Of a stretch of DNA of 64,000 nt, positions 25,301 to 35,229 are shown piece by piece. The notes beneath the pieces were generated by a model. It had not been told where the DNA came from, made no database searches, and was given only the letters and a program-made list of their open reading frames with translations. A program made the translations under genes and the position numbers. Origin of the DNA: Saccharopolyspora erythraea NRRL 2338 (lineage in GTDB: Bacteria > Actinomycetota > Actinomycetes > Mycobacteriales > Pseudonocardiaceae); assembly GCF_000062885.1 (NCBI RefSeq), contig NC_009142.1:4143584-4207583 (forward strand), given 5' to 3'. Within the stretch, counting starts at the first letter, position 1. The number at the start of each line of letters is the position of its first letter.

Positions 25301-26692
25301 GGGATCGGCATCACCAACGCTTTCACGGTGCTGGCCGATCTCCCGTTCGAGCCCTCGCGCGGCTACCACGCGGTGCGCGCCGCCGGGCCCGGAGGCCACC
25401 GCGTCAGCGTCAAGGGCGCCCCGGAGGTGGTGCTGGGCCGCTGCGTCCGGTGGCTGGGGCAGGACGGGGAGCGGCCGTTCGACCGCGACGCGCGGGTGGA
25501 GATCGAGGACGAGGTGGAACGGCTCGCCCAGCTCGGCTACCGGGTGCTGGCGGTCGCGGAGCGCTCCGCGAGCCCCAGGCCGGAGCTGGACGACGACGAC
25601 GTCGCGGACCTGGACTTCTACGGTCTGCTCGCGCTGGCCGACCCGGTGCACCCCACCGCCGCCGAAGCGGTCGGCAGGCTCTCCCGCGCCGGCGTCGACG
25701 TCATCATGATCACCGGCGACCACCCCAGCACCGCGGAGGCGATCGCCGTCGAGCTGGACATGCTGCGGGGCAGGCGCGTGGTCAACGGCGCCGAGCTCGA
25801 CGCGATGGACGACGACGAGCTGACCTCCAACCTGCCCAAGATCGCGGTGTTCGCCCGGGTCAGCCCGTCGCAGAAGGCCCGCATCGTGCGCAGCCTGCGC
25901 CAGGGCGGCCGGGTGGTGGCGATGACCGGGGACGGTGCCAACGACGTCCCGGCGATCAAGCTCGCCCAGGTCGGCATCGCCCTCGGCTCGCGCGCCACGC
26001 CCGCCGCCAGGGAGGCCGCCGACCTGGTCATCGCCGACGACCGGATCGAGACGATCAGCGACGCGATCGTCGAGGGCCGCGGGATGTGGGCCTCGGTGCA
26101 CGACGCGCTGTCGATCCTGCTGGGCGGCAACCTCGGTGAGATCGCCTTCACACTCGGGGCGGGGCTGCTGGGTACCGCCGCCGCACCCAACACCCGCCAG
26201 CTGCTGGTGGTCAACCTGCTCACCGACGTGCTGCCCGCCCTGGCCATCGCCGTCCGCCCGCCGCCGGGTGCCACGCCCGAGCAGCTGCTGTCGGAGGGCC
26301 CGGAGGTGTCGCTGGGCGCCGCGCTGAACCGGGACGTCTACGTCCGCGCGGCGGCCACCGCGGGTGCCGCGGCGGCGGCGTGGCTGCTCACGCGGCCGCT
26401 GGCCACCGCGGGGCAGGCCCGCACCGCGGGGCTGGTGGCTCTGGTGTCGGCGCAGCTCGGCCAGACCATGGCCATGCGGGGCAGGACGCCGCTGGTGCTG
26501 CTGGCCGGCGCGGCGTCGATGGTCGTGCTCGCCGGGGTCGTGCAGGTGCCGGGTGTGAGCCAGTTCTTCGGCAGCAGCCCGCTGCTGGCCCACCAGTGGC
26601 TGGCCGCGCTCACCGCCGCGGCGGTGGCGACGGTCGCGGTCTGGATCTGGCAGCTCCAGAGCGGCGGTGAGGGGTCCGCAACCGGCCGGTGA
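22322..26692 (+). CDS. Giant P-type ATPase, mycobacterial CtpH/CtpI-like, with degenerate N-terminal ATPase module
   Basis: At 1456 residues this is about twice the usual size. The C-terminal half is a complete P-type ATPase: TGES actuator loop near residue 770, VPEGLPF in helix M4, phosphorylation motif DKTGTLT with Asp927, KGAPE nucleotide-binding motif, and hinge TGDGANDVPAIK near 1200. The N-terminal half starts with a heavy-metal-associated-like fold (residues 35-105, without a CxxC pair). It then has a decayed copy of the same enzyme: VFDAAVLRTG near 336 stands where DKTGTLT should be, and SDVGIGLPDAES near 505 where the hinge lies. M. tuberculosis CtpH and CtpI have similar size. The VPEGLP motif is of the calcium-type/P2-like class; the ion is unknown. 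RBS AGGAGTG precedes the ATG. Confidence 0.9.
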   Translation: MALGRVISAASQLASPVWDAVRTVVASPSRRRMFAAEDRTHLDVRGLHRPGTEALAGKLEVLLQDMPGVRSAEVNGVLGRIAITYDPETVTPHELADAITDFEQRHDLDGRPAQGVKHPGDAALLLREVGAVGLGIAGLGYAMATSVLPVRALPSLVPVTFSLVGSVPWMRSTAEKAVGRTFLDTSLAAAGLTSQALAQRPLGLFTDTCERLCTTREYLARREAWRRWEQNAAAGAHRSAPVEVAPRPVPLPDGAVERVANTSGALALGGYGAVLAISRLPQRALATLAAGVPRPGSAGREAFAAQVASALSHRGNLVLDPDALRRLDRVDAVVFDAAVLRTGRDVVDTVLGVDPGTDITTFVERANELIDPADPRKRERNGAWSTMPLADCKAALPSHIRDAAREESRRGGTVVVLLHDSEPVAIASVAPELDPLAEALVDAARGVGTVAVAGIGGKLGERLEVDRVVAGGSRLAQSVRDLQAEGRVVAVVSFRAHSALLASDVGIGLPDAESRVPWGAHVSCINPAEAHTLLAAVPYARRASNYAAALSVAGSCAGAAFGALGPAATAPSRASMPVQAATLCALGTGTWTGIQVTHLPPPSARARTPWHALPVQAVLALLGTSPRGLDEPEAARRKQPVETDHTEVGVTTATIEGLINPMTAVLGVGAAVSAGLGSFLDAGMIMFVLGASAVVDGVQRVSTNRELAKLLSAGQLPARLRRDGTTRTVPADQLVPGDIVELHAGDGVPADCRVLEAEGVELDESSLTGESQLVAKSPQATGATMVADRTSMLYQGTVVASGRAIAVVVATGSRTELGSTTTQDDGGACSGTGGVEARLSALTKRTIPISAGAGVALAVADLVRGHPAGQAISRAVGLAVAAVPEGLPFVATVAETAAARRLADRGVLVRSPKTIEALGRVDALCFDKTGTLTQGRISLREVSDGRSSRAVEHLDPWLRQVVTTAVHASPEPEDDRPLAHPTDQAVVDGAQRAGIGITNAFTVLADLPFEPSRGYHAVRAAGPGGHRVSVKGAPEVVLGRCVRWLGQDGERPFDRDARVEIEDEVERLAQLGYRVLAVAERSASPRPELDDDDVADLDFYGLLALADPVHPTAAEAVGRLSRAGVDVIMITGDHPSTAEAIAVELDMLRGRRVVNGAELDAMDDDELTSNLPKIAVFARVSPSQKARIVRSLRQGGRVVAMTGDGANDVPAIKLAQVGIALGSRATPAAREAADLVIADDRIETISDAIVEGRGMWASVHDALSILLGGNLGEIAFTLGAGLLGTAAAPNTRQLLVVNLLTDVLPALAIAVRPPPGATPEQLLSEGPEVSLGAALNRDVYVRAAATAGAAAAAWLLTRPLATAGQARTAGLVALVSAQLGQTMAMRGRTPLVLLAGAASMVVLAGVVQVPGVSQFFGSSPLLAHQWLAALTAAAVATVAVWIWQLQSGGEGSATGR

Positions 26693-26828
26693 CAGCGGCG
26701 CGCCGCCGGGGGACACGACTGTTAGCAGGCGTTTTACCTGCCCGTCACGTTGCACCCACCGTCGGCTCACCTCGTCCGTTCACCGTCGACGGTGCAAGGT
26801 TGGTTCCCGAGCGAAGAGAACGAGCACC

Positions 26829-26930
26829 ATGAACTTCCTGACGACCGTTCTGACCGGTGTGGCCATCGCGCTGATCGAGACCCTGGTCATCAGCCTGGCC
26901 AAGTCCGCGTTCCGCCGCGTGGCCGCCTGA
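26829..26930 (+). CDS. 33-residue single-span membrane peptide
   Basis: ATG at 26829 opens a 33-codon frame encoding a hydrophobic helix (residues 3-24, with a central Glu) followed by a short basic tail (KSAFRRVAA). A purine-rich stretch GAGCGAAGAGAACGAG precedes the start. It ends 7 bases before the stop of the convergent EamA gene. Such short amphiphilic peptides in actinomycetes may be regulators of membrane transporters or toxin-like peptides. Proximity to the P-type ATPase (136 bp downstream) makes a regulatory subunit conceivable but this is speculation. Confidence 0.55.
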   Translation: MNFLTTVLTGVAIALIETLVISLAKSAFRRVAA

Positions 26931-26937
26931 GCGGCCC

Positions 26938-27879
26938 TCACACGCCCAGCAGCTCCCGCTCCCCCGGCTTGTCCGGTGCGGTGCGCTGGGCGATGAACGC
27001 GCCGGCGAGGATCAGCGCACCGCCCACCAGCTGCACCGGACCGAGGTGTTCGGCCAGCAGCGACCACGCGAGCACGGTGGCCACCACAGGCTCCAGGAAC
27101 GCCACCGCACCCGCCACCGGCGCCGACAGACGCCGCACCGCGACGATGCCGGTCAGGTAGGCGAGCACGGTCCCCACCAGCACCACCCATGCGACGCAGA
27201 CCAGCGCCGGCACCGCGTACCCGGCGAGCTGGACCTGGCCGGCCAGCCGCGACCACTCGATCTCCCACGGCCGCGCGATGACGGCCACCACCACCGCGCC
27301 GACGAGCAGGCCGTAGGAGGTCAGCGCCCGCGGGTCGGCCTCGGCACTGCTGTCGGAGAGCACGAAGTAGGCGGCCTGGCAGGCCGCCGCGGCCAGCCCC
27401 AGCAGCAGGCCGAGCGGGTCGAAGGTCAGGCCGGACCAGACCTCGACCACGCACGCCAGCCCGGCCAGCGCGATGACCACGCCGACCGCGGCCGACCGGC
27501 TCACCGGCCGCCGCCGGACGAACCTGATCCAGCCCAGCACCAGCACCGGCCCCAGGAACTCGATCAGCAGCGCCACGCTGACCGGGATGCGCGCGATGGC
27601 GGCGAAGTAGCAGGCCTGGACGCCCGCGACGGCGAAGACGCCGTAGCCGAGCAGCAGCTTCGGCTCGCGGCGGACCACCGCGGCGTGCCGGAGCGCGAAC
27701 GGCAGCATCAGCAGCGCACCACCGGCCAGCCGCAGCCAGGCGACCTGCAGCGGCGGGATGCCGGCGTTGATCAGCGGCTTGGCGAACGGACCGGAGCCGC
27801 CGAAGCAGAAGGCGGAGGCGACCGCGACGGCGAGGGCACCGGAGCGGGGATGCTGGAGGAGGCTGCGCACGGTCGACAT
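26938..27879 (-). CDS. EamA (DMT) family transporter
   Basis: A 313-residue membrane protein with about ten predicted spans arranged as two EamA repeats. Recognisable segments are FCFGGSGPFAKPLI in helix 1, PVSVALLIEFLGPV at the end of repeat one, and LSAPVAGAVAFLEPVVATVLAW at the end of repeat two. These drug/metabolite transporters export amino acids or small metabolites (RhtA type); the substrate is unknown. ATG at 27879 begins the homology. It is divergent from aconitase across a 313-bp region. Confidence 0.88.
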   Translation of the reverse strand: MSTVRSLLQHPRSGALAVAVASAFCFGGSGPFAKPLINAGIPPLQVAWLRLAGGALLMLPFALRHAAVVRREPKLLLGYGVFAVAGVQACYFAAIARIPVSVALLIEFLGPVLVLGWIRFVRRRPVSRSAAVGVVIALAGLACVVEVWSGLTFDPLGLLLGLAAAACQAAYFVLSDSSAEADPRALTSYGLLVGAVVVAVIARPWEIEWSRLAGQVQLAGYAVPALVCVAWVVLVGTVLAYLTGIVAVRRLSAPVAGAVAFLEPVVATVLAWSLLAEHLGPVQLVGGALILAGAFIAQRTAPDKPGERELLGV

Positions 27880-28050
27880 GGAAGCATGTTGGCCTGACCA
27901 ATTCCGAGCCGGTTTCCGGCTTCCCCGAGCGCCGCCGAGCGCCTGCCGGGTCAGGGCAAAGATCGACACCTTGCACGAAGCGATCCGCTTCGGCGCCTCA
28001 TCTCCCGGAAATTCGGCACATCTTGCCTGGTGCGGAAGATGTGATCCAAC

Positions 28051-28076
28051 TTTGTCCCCCCTGCCTTGAGGACAAA
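28051..28076. repeat. Inverted repeat overlapping the acnA -35 box
   Basis: TTTGTCC at 28051-28057 and GGACAAA at 28070-28076 form a 7-bp inverted repeat with a 12-base spacer. The right arm covers part of the -35 element. A further GGACAAG follows at 28081. It may be a second operator distinct from the AcnR site. Confidence 0.45.
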
Positions 28077-28095
28077 TACAGGACAAGCGTACTGT
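28066..28095 (+). promoter_or_regulatory. acnA promoter
   Basis: TTGAGG (28066-28071) and TACTGT (28090-28095) are separated by 18 bases and lie about 100 bases before the aconitase start, in a locally AT-richer stretch. The 313-bp region between the EamA gene and acnA otherwise shows no gene. Confidence 0.6.
28079..28094 (+). promoter_or_regulatory. AcnR operator
   Basis: CAGGACAAGCGTACTG fits every defined base of the published AcnR site of Corynebacterium glutamicum, CAGNACnnncGTACTG (recalled from the literature). It covers the -10 box, so binding would block transcription. The matching AcnR-type repressor is encoded at 44547-45137. Confidence 0.75.
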
Positions 28096-28192
28096 TAGTG
28101 CTGAGACACCGGGTCCACGCGCATGCTCGGCCGACGTGCGCGAGACTCGCTGTCGTTCCCGAACTTGCGCCCGTCGCGAGATGGAGTTGAAC

Positions 28193-31006
<2,814 letters not shown>

Positions 31007-31036
31007 TCTCCCGCCGGATCCGGCGGGGAACCGCGG

Positions 31037-31071
31037 ACGGGGCCCGCGCGCCACAAGCGCGCGGGCCCCGT
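31037..31071 (+). terminator. acnA terminator
   Basis: A perfect 14-bp GC-rich stem (31037-31050 with 31058-31071) and 7-base loop, followed by TCTTGT, stands 31 bases after the acnA stop. Confidence 0.85.
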
Positions 31072-31091
31072 TCTTGTGTCGCGGGCCGTTT

Positions 31092-31510
31092 TCAGCGCGC
31101 GGCCGGGCCGGGTACGCGCGCTCGGAGCGCGGGCCACGACAGGCACACCAGCACGATCAGCGCCAGCTCCACCGATGCGCTCCCGTAGTACACGAGCTCG
31201 TCGGCAACGCGGGCTTGCGCCTCTGCAACACCCTCCGACGGATCGGCGTGGATGAGCTTGGCCAGCACGTCGTGGACGGCGAGCGTGCCGACCAGCACCC
31301 CTGCCCGCACCGCGGGCGGCGCCCGGTGCGGGGCGGGGTCGGGTCCCGCCGAGCACGGCGTAGGTGAACAGGCACGCCGCGGCAGGACTTGCAGGTGCAC
31401 CGCCGCGTGCAGCCACGGCCGGTCGTGCATCGCGGCACGCAAGCAGCAGCGGCGCGAGGCATTCCCAGCAGGCATGCCCGGCCATGTGCGCGGTGGAGTG
31501 GTGGCAGGCG
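31092..31510 (-). pseudogene. Decayed CtaG-like (caa3 cytochrome oxidase assembly) fragment
   Basis: On the minus strand one frame gives HSTAHMAGHACWECLAPLLLA, like the HMxxHMLLxxxAAPLLL helix of CtaG_Caa3 proteins. A different frame downstream gives GTLAVHDVLAKLIHADPSEG followed by LVYYGSASVELALIVLVCL, like the family's C-terminal xDxxLAKLLYA...MYYGGDxxELxLA segment. No single frame joins them, and the whole is far shorter than a normal CtaG (about 300 residues). I read this as a shortened, frameshifted remnant, ending at the stop at 31092. A short intact gene in the downstream frame (31092-31475) cannot be fully excluded. Confidence 0.5.
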
Positions 31511-31547
31511 TGAAAAGGCGCGGTACCAGCGCCGAAGTGGACGGCGG

Positions 31548-31991
31548 TCAGCCGAAGTGGGCGCTGATCAGCTTCTTCAGGTCGTCGCTGACCGGGTGCT
31601 CCTGGTCGGCGCGCACCCAGGTGTAGGCGTCGTGCTCGGTCAGGCGCACGTCGTCGGCGCCGTCGACGGTGACCGACCAGGTGTGCTGGCGGTTGTGCCT
31701 GCCGGCGCGCGAGGTGTAGTCGAAGGAGCCGAGGTAGCCGGTGACCCGCGCGATGGTCAGCGCGGTCTCCTCCGCGACCTCGCGGTGCAGCGCGGTCATC
31801 AGGTCCTCGCCCGGCTCGACCTTGCCCGACGGGAACTCCCACGCCCCGCCCCGGAAGTCGGCGGGCAGGCGCCGCAGCAGCAGGATCTCACCTCCGTGGT
31901 CGACGATCGCGCCGACGATCTGCTGCTGCACACCGTCCTCCGTGTCCTGCCGGGCCAGCTCGTGAACATCCGGCAAGTCGGGCAGATCCAT
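31548..31991 (-). CDS. Nudix hydrolase
   Basis: A 147-residue Nudix protein. The Nudix box is GKVEPGEDLMTALHREVAEE, matching GX5EX7REUXEE, with Ala in place of the final conserved Gly. It hydrolyses a nucleoside diphosphate linked to another group X. The C-terminal half (RHNRQHTWSVTV, then EHDAYTWVRADQEHPVSDDL) resembles MutT/ADP-ribose-type members. ATG at 31991 has GAGGAG nine bases upstream; a longer frame to 32051 lacks this. It follows the polymerase gene on the same strand by 72 bases, and both could serve nucleotide-pool or damage tolerance roles. Confidence 0.87.
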   Translation of the reverse strand: MDLPDLPDVHELARQDTEDGVQQQIVGAIVDHGGEILLLRRLPADFRGGAWEFPSGKVEPGEDLMTALHREVAEETALTIARVTGYLGSFDYTSRAGRHNRQHTWSVTVDGADDVRLTEHDAYTWVRADQEHPVSDDLKKLISAHFG

Positions 31992-32063
31992 GCGAACACA
32001 CTCCTCGATCGGCTCACCGCCGAATGTATCGGGAGCATCGGGCGCACTCACCGGTGCGGGCGG

Positions 32064-33083
32064 TCACCGGATCTCGGCGCGGACCCCGAGCAGCCGGATC
32101 GGGCGGTCCAGGTCGAACGCCGACAGCGCGAGCAGCGCCGCCGCCTCGATGGCCTCGGGCTCCCGCGTCGGGGATTCCAGGCCCCGGCCGTGGGTGTGCG
32201 TGCTGAACGGGGCGTGGCGCACCTTGACCACCACACGGCGCGCGACCTCGTCACCGGCGGCGAGGTCGGCCGCGACCCGGTGGGCGAGCCTGGCGATGTT
32301 CGCACGCACCTCGTCGGGGTCGACGAGGTTGCGCTCGAAGGTCTCCTCCCTGCCGTGAGAACGCGCCTGGTACGGCTCGTCGGTCACCGGTGTGGGGTCG
32401 TAGCCGCGGGCGAGCGCGACCAGCCACGGACCGGTGTTGGGGCCGAACCGCGCGGCCAGCGCGGCGGGATCGGCGCCGGCCAGTTCGCGCACGGTCGAGA
32501 TGCCGAACTCGGACAGGTACGTCGCGGTTTTCCTGCCGATTCCCCACAGCGCCTCTGGCGGGCGTTCGCCCACGACCTCCCACCAGTTGCGGGTGTCGAG
32601 CCGGAAAACCCCGGCCGGCTTGGCGAAACCGGAGGCGAGCTTGGCGCGCAGCTTGTTGTCCCCGATGCCGACCGAGCACGCCAGGCCCGTCCGCTCCCGC
32701 ACCGCGGCCTGCACCAGCAGCGCGCTCTGCCACGCGTCATCGGTGTCCAGCAGCATGAACGCCTCGTCCCAGCCCGCCTCCTCGACGATCCCGCCCCCGG
32801 AGCGGAGCACGTCGATGAACTCGGCCGACACCGCGAGGTAGGCGTCGCGGTCGAGCGGCAGGAAGACCGCGTCCGGGCATCGCGCGGCGGCCGTGCGCAG
32901 TGGCGTGCCGGAGCGGACGCCGTGCTCGCGCGCCTCGTAGGACGCGCCCGCCACCACCCCGCGGCGCGTGGGATCGCCGACGCCGCCGACCAGCACCGGA
33001 CGCCCGCGCAGCTCGGGGCGCCGAAGCAGCTCGACCGCCACGATGAACTGGTCGAGGTCCACGTGCAGCACGATCCGCTCCAC
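32064..33083 (-). CDS. Y-family DNA polymerase, DinB2 type
   Basis: A 339-residue polymerase IV relative. The first catalytic motif is HVDLDQFIVAVELL with Asp9; the second is GWDEAF with Asp106 and Glu107. Fingers/palm motifs (GASYEAREHGVRSG), the helix-hairpin-helix region (PEALWGIGRKTATYLSEFGI), and a little-finger domain follow. The residue after DQF, at the steric-gate position, is Ile14 instead of the Phe/Tyr of normal DinB. M. smegmatis DinB2 has Leu14 here and readily uses ribonucleotides. No beta-clamp-binding motif is obvious at the C-terminus. The GTG start at 33083 begins the homology. It is divergent from the next Nudix gene. Confidence 0.9.
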   Translation of the reverse strand: MERIVLHVDLDQFIVAVELLRRPELRGRPVLVGGVGDPTRRGVVAGASYEAREHGVRSGTPLRTAAARCPDAVFLPLDRDAYLAVSAEFIDVLRSGGGIVEEAGWDEAFMLLDTDDAWQSALLVQAAVRERTGLACSVGIGDNKLRAKLASGFAKPAGVFRLDTRNWWEVVGERPPEALWGIGRKTATYLSEFGISTVRELAGADPAALAARFGPNTGPWLVALARGYDPTPVTDEPYQARSHGREETFERNLVDPDEVRANIARLAHRVAADLAAGDEVARRVVVKVRHAPFSTHTHGRGLESPTREPEAIEAAALLALSAFDLDRPIRLLGVRAEIR

Positions 33084-33171
33084 CCGCCCAGGGTCCCCGA
33101 TCCCGCCCTGCGCGGCACTCCGGCGATCGCGCGACCTATCCTCGGGCCGTCGGCGAGACGGGGAGGTAGCC

Positions 33172-33636
33172 GTGGGCAGGCGCAGCGCGGGGGTACTGCT
33201 GTACCGGGTCCGGGGCGAGGAGCTCGAGGTTCTGCTCGTGCACCCGGGCGGGCCGTTCTGGAAGAACAAGGACGAGGGCGCCTGGTCGATCCCCAAGGGC
33301 GAGTACGAGGAGGGCGACGACCCGCGAGCCGCCGCCATCCGCGAGGTGCAGGAGGAGACCGGACTGGCGCTGTCCGATGAGGACCTCGTCGAGCTCGGCA
33401 CCGTCAGGCAGAAGTCCGGCAAGGTCGTGATCGCCTGGGCTGCCGAGGGCGACTTCGACGTCTCGCGGCTGACCAGCAACGAGTTCGAGATGCAGTGGCC
33501 GCCCCGATCCGGCAGGACTCAGCTCTTCCCCGAGGTCGACCGCGCGGAGTGGTTCGCCCCCGAGACCGCGCGCCGCAAGCTGGTCCCGGCACAGGCCGAG
33601 TTCCTGGACCGGCTCAGCAGCCACCTGACGCGCTGA
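33172..33636 (+). CDS. Nudix hydrolase
   Basis: A 154-residue protein that starts with GRRSAGVLLYRV and contains FWKNKDEGAWSIPKGEYEEG, then REVQEETGL. The Nudix box is intact except that Asp replaces the first Glu. It resembles the family of NUDIX proteins with the WSIPKGE signature, some of which act on diadenosine polyphosphates. GTG at 33172 follows GGGAGGTAGCC. It is transcribed away from the DinB2-type gene, with only 88 bases between, suggesting a shared promoter region. Confidence 0.88.
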   Translation: MGRRSAGVLLYRVRGEELEVLLVHPGGPFWKNKDEGAWSIPKGEYEEGDDPRAAAIREVQEETGLALSDEDLVELGTVRQKSGKVVIAWAAEGDFDVSRLTSNEFEMQWPPRSGRTQLFPEVDRAEWFAPETARRKLVPAQAEFLDRLSSHLTR

Positions 33637-33772
33637 CTGGCATCGTCAGCGAATCCGCGGGCTGGGCCGCCGAGCCCGTTCGCCGTCACGACAAAGCAGC
33701 CCTCCCGCGCGCGGAGCTCGTACCCGGCCGGCATCTCCCGACCACGCAGCTGCGGCTGTTCGAGGACCGCAC

Positions 33773-34999
33773 TCAGCCCTGGCCGCGGGTGCGCTTCGCT
33801 CTGTCGTCCAATTGGGCACCGGGCCGTGGGCGCCGCAGGTCCGCGGTCCGCCGCCAGATCCACCAGAGCACGGCCAGGCAGAGCCCGTTGACGCCGAAGA
33901 GGGCGATCGGCGCGGAGACCGGCGTCCACAGCTCGATGAGCTCTCCCAGCAGCGGCGGGAAGAGCACCCCGCCGACCATCGAGGCCGCGACTACGTGGGC
34001 GCCGGCTCCCGCGGCTCCCGGTGTGCTGCGGTAGAGCCACGGGAGGCCGGTCGGGAACACGGGCCCGATGAACAGGCCCACCCCCGCGTAGGCCCACGGG
34101 CTCAGCGCGGGTACGACCGCGAGCCCGAGGCACAGCGCCATCCCGGCGCAGCAGCCCGCGATGATCGTCGCCTCCGTCAGGCGCAGCGTCAGCGGGACGA
34201 CCAGGAATCGGCTCACCGTCATCATCAGCCAGAACACCGCCGTGGCCAGCGCGGCCGACTCCGCGCTGTAGCCCGCGAACTCCAGGTGCGTCGGCTCCCA
34301 GCCGCCCACGCCGGCCTCGACCCCCACGTTGAGCACGTAGAGCACGACGAAGGCGACCACCATCACCAGGCTGCGGCGCAGCGCGCCGGAACGCGGTGCC
34401 GCCGGCTCGACGTGGAATTCCGGCTGCCAGCGGTCACCGACACCTCCCAGCGCGAAGACCAGCACCGCCGCCAGGACGGCGAACCCGGCGAACACCGGCG
34501 CGTAGTTCTCGGCACCGGCGACGGACAGCACCGCGGGTCCCAGCACCGAGCCCACGCCGAAGAAACCGTTGAGGACGTTGAGCATCGCCGTGCCGCGCCG
34601 CTGGAAACCGAGCGCGAACAGGTGGTTGAGGCCGTAGTCGACGCCGCCGTAGCCGAGCCCGGCCACCAGTGCGCCGACCAGCGCCAGCGGCCAGGACGGC
34701 GACAGCACGAAGCCGAGGATCCCCACCGCCATCGCCGCGTACGACGCTGCGAGCAGGAGCCGGTTGCCGTGCTTGCCGAACGCGCGGTGGAACAGCAGCA
34801 CTCCCAACAGGCCGCCGACGAAGTGCGCGCTGAGCGCCAGGCCCGCCGCGGCAGGCCCGAGCCCGTAATCGGCGCGCAGCGCGGGGATGGCCGGGCCGTA
34901 GAGCGCCTGCAACGCGCCGATCAGGGCGAACCCCGCGCACGCCGCGACCACGCCGCCGGGTGTGAACAACCGCCGCTCGGCGGCAACTTCGGTCGGCAT
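33773..34999 (-). CDS. MFS transporter, probably for a sugar
   Basis: A 408-residue membrane protein with twelve predicted spans. Family-like segments are ALIGALQALYGPAIPALRADYGL in helix 1, GLGYGGVDYGLNHL in helix 4 and FFGVGSVLGPAVLS in helix 5, resembling FucP/hexose-type MFS permeases. The ATG at 34999 follows GAGGACC. Its promoter contains a tandem palindrome typical of LacI-family control, and a LacI regulator is encoded just upstream on the same strand. The substrate is therefore probably a carbohydrate (inference). Confidence 0.87.
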   Translation of the reverse strand: MPTEVAAERRLFTPGGVVAACAGFALIGALQALYGPAIPALRADYGLGPAAAGLALSAHFVGGLLGVLLFHRAFGKHGNRLLLAASYAAMAVGILGFVLSPSWPLALVGALVAGLGYGGVDYGLNHLFALGFQRRGTAMLNVLNGFFGVGSVLGPAVLSVAGAENYAPVFAGFAVLAAVLVFALGGVGDRWQPEFHVEPAAPRSGALRRSLVMVVAFVVLYVLNVGVEAGVGGWEPTHLEFAGYSAESAALATAVFWLMMTVSRFLVVPLTLRLTEATIIAGCCAGMALCLGLAVVPALSPWAYAGVGLFIGPVFPTGLPWLYRSTPGAAGAGAHVVAASMVGGVLFPPLLGELIELWTPVSAPIALFGVNGLCLAVLWWIWRRTADLRRPRPGAQLDDRAKRTRGQG

Positions 35000-35015
35000 G
35001 GGGCGCGGTCCTCCC

Positions 35016-35039
35016 GTGAACGTTCACGTGAACGTTCAC
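35016..35039 (-). promoter_or_regulatory. Tandem palindromic operator of the MFS gene
   Basis: The perfect 12-bp palindrome GTGAACGTTCAC occurs twice head to tail with no gap (35016-35027 and 35028-35039), so the 24 bp are also palindromic as a whole. It lies directly downstream of the predicted promoter and 16 bases before the MFS start. The central AACGTT is as in LacI/GalR-family operators. Confidence 0.8.
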
Positions 35040-35040
35040 A

Positions 35041-35069
35041 GCATTGCCCGCAGTCCGCTGAGCTGTCAA
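35041..35069 (-). promoter_or_regulatory. Promoter of the MFS gene
   Basis: On the minus strand, a consensus TTGACA (35069-35064) and a weak CAATGC (35046-35041) are separated by 17 bases. The tandem palindrome begins one base after the -10 box. Confidence 0.55.
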
Positions 35070-35229
35070 CGGCACAGCGGGCGTCCTCCGAAGGACCAAG
35101 GCTGTTCGCACGCGGCGGCAGTCGCTTGCGGTGCGGGCGCCGGCTCGCTCCGCCGCGGGGTCTCAGAAGCTTTCCGGCGAGGACAGCGCCGACGCGGTGA
35201 CTTGGATCTGGAACCTCCCCGCGACCGCC

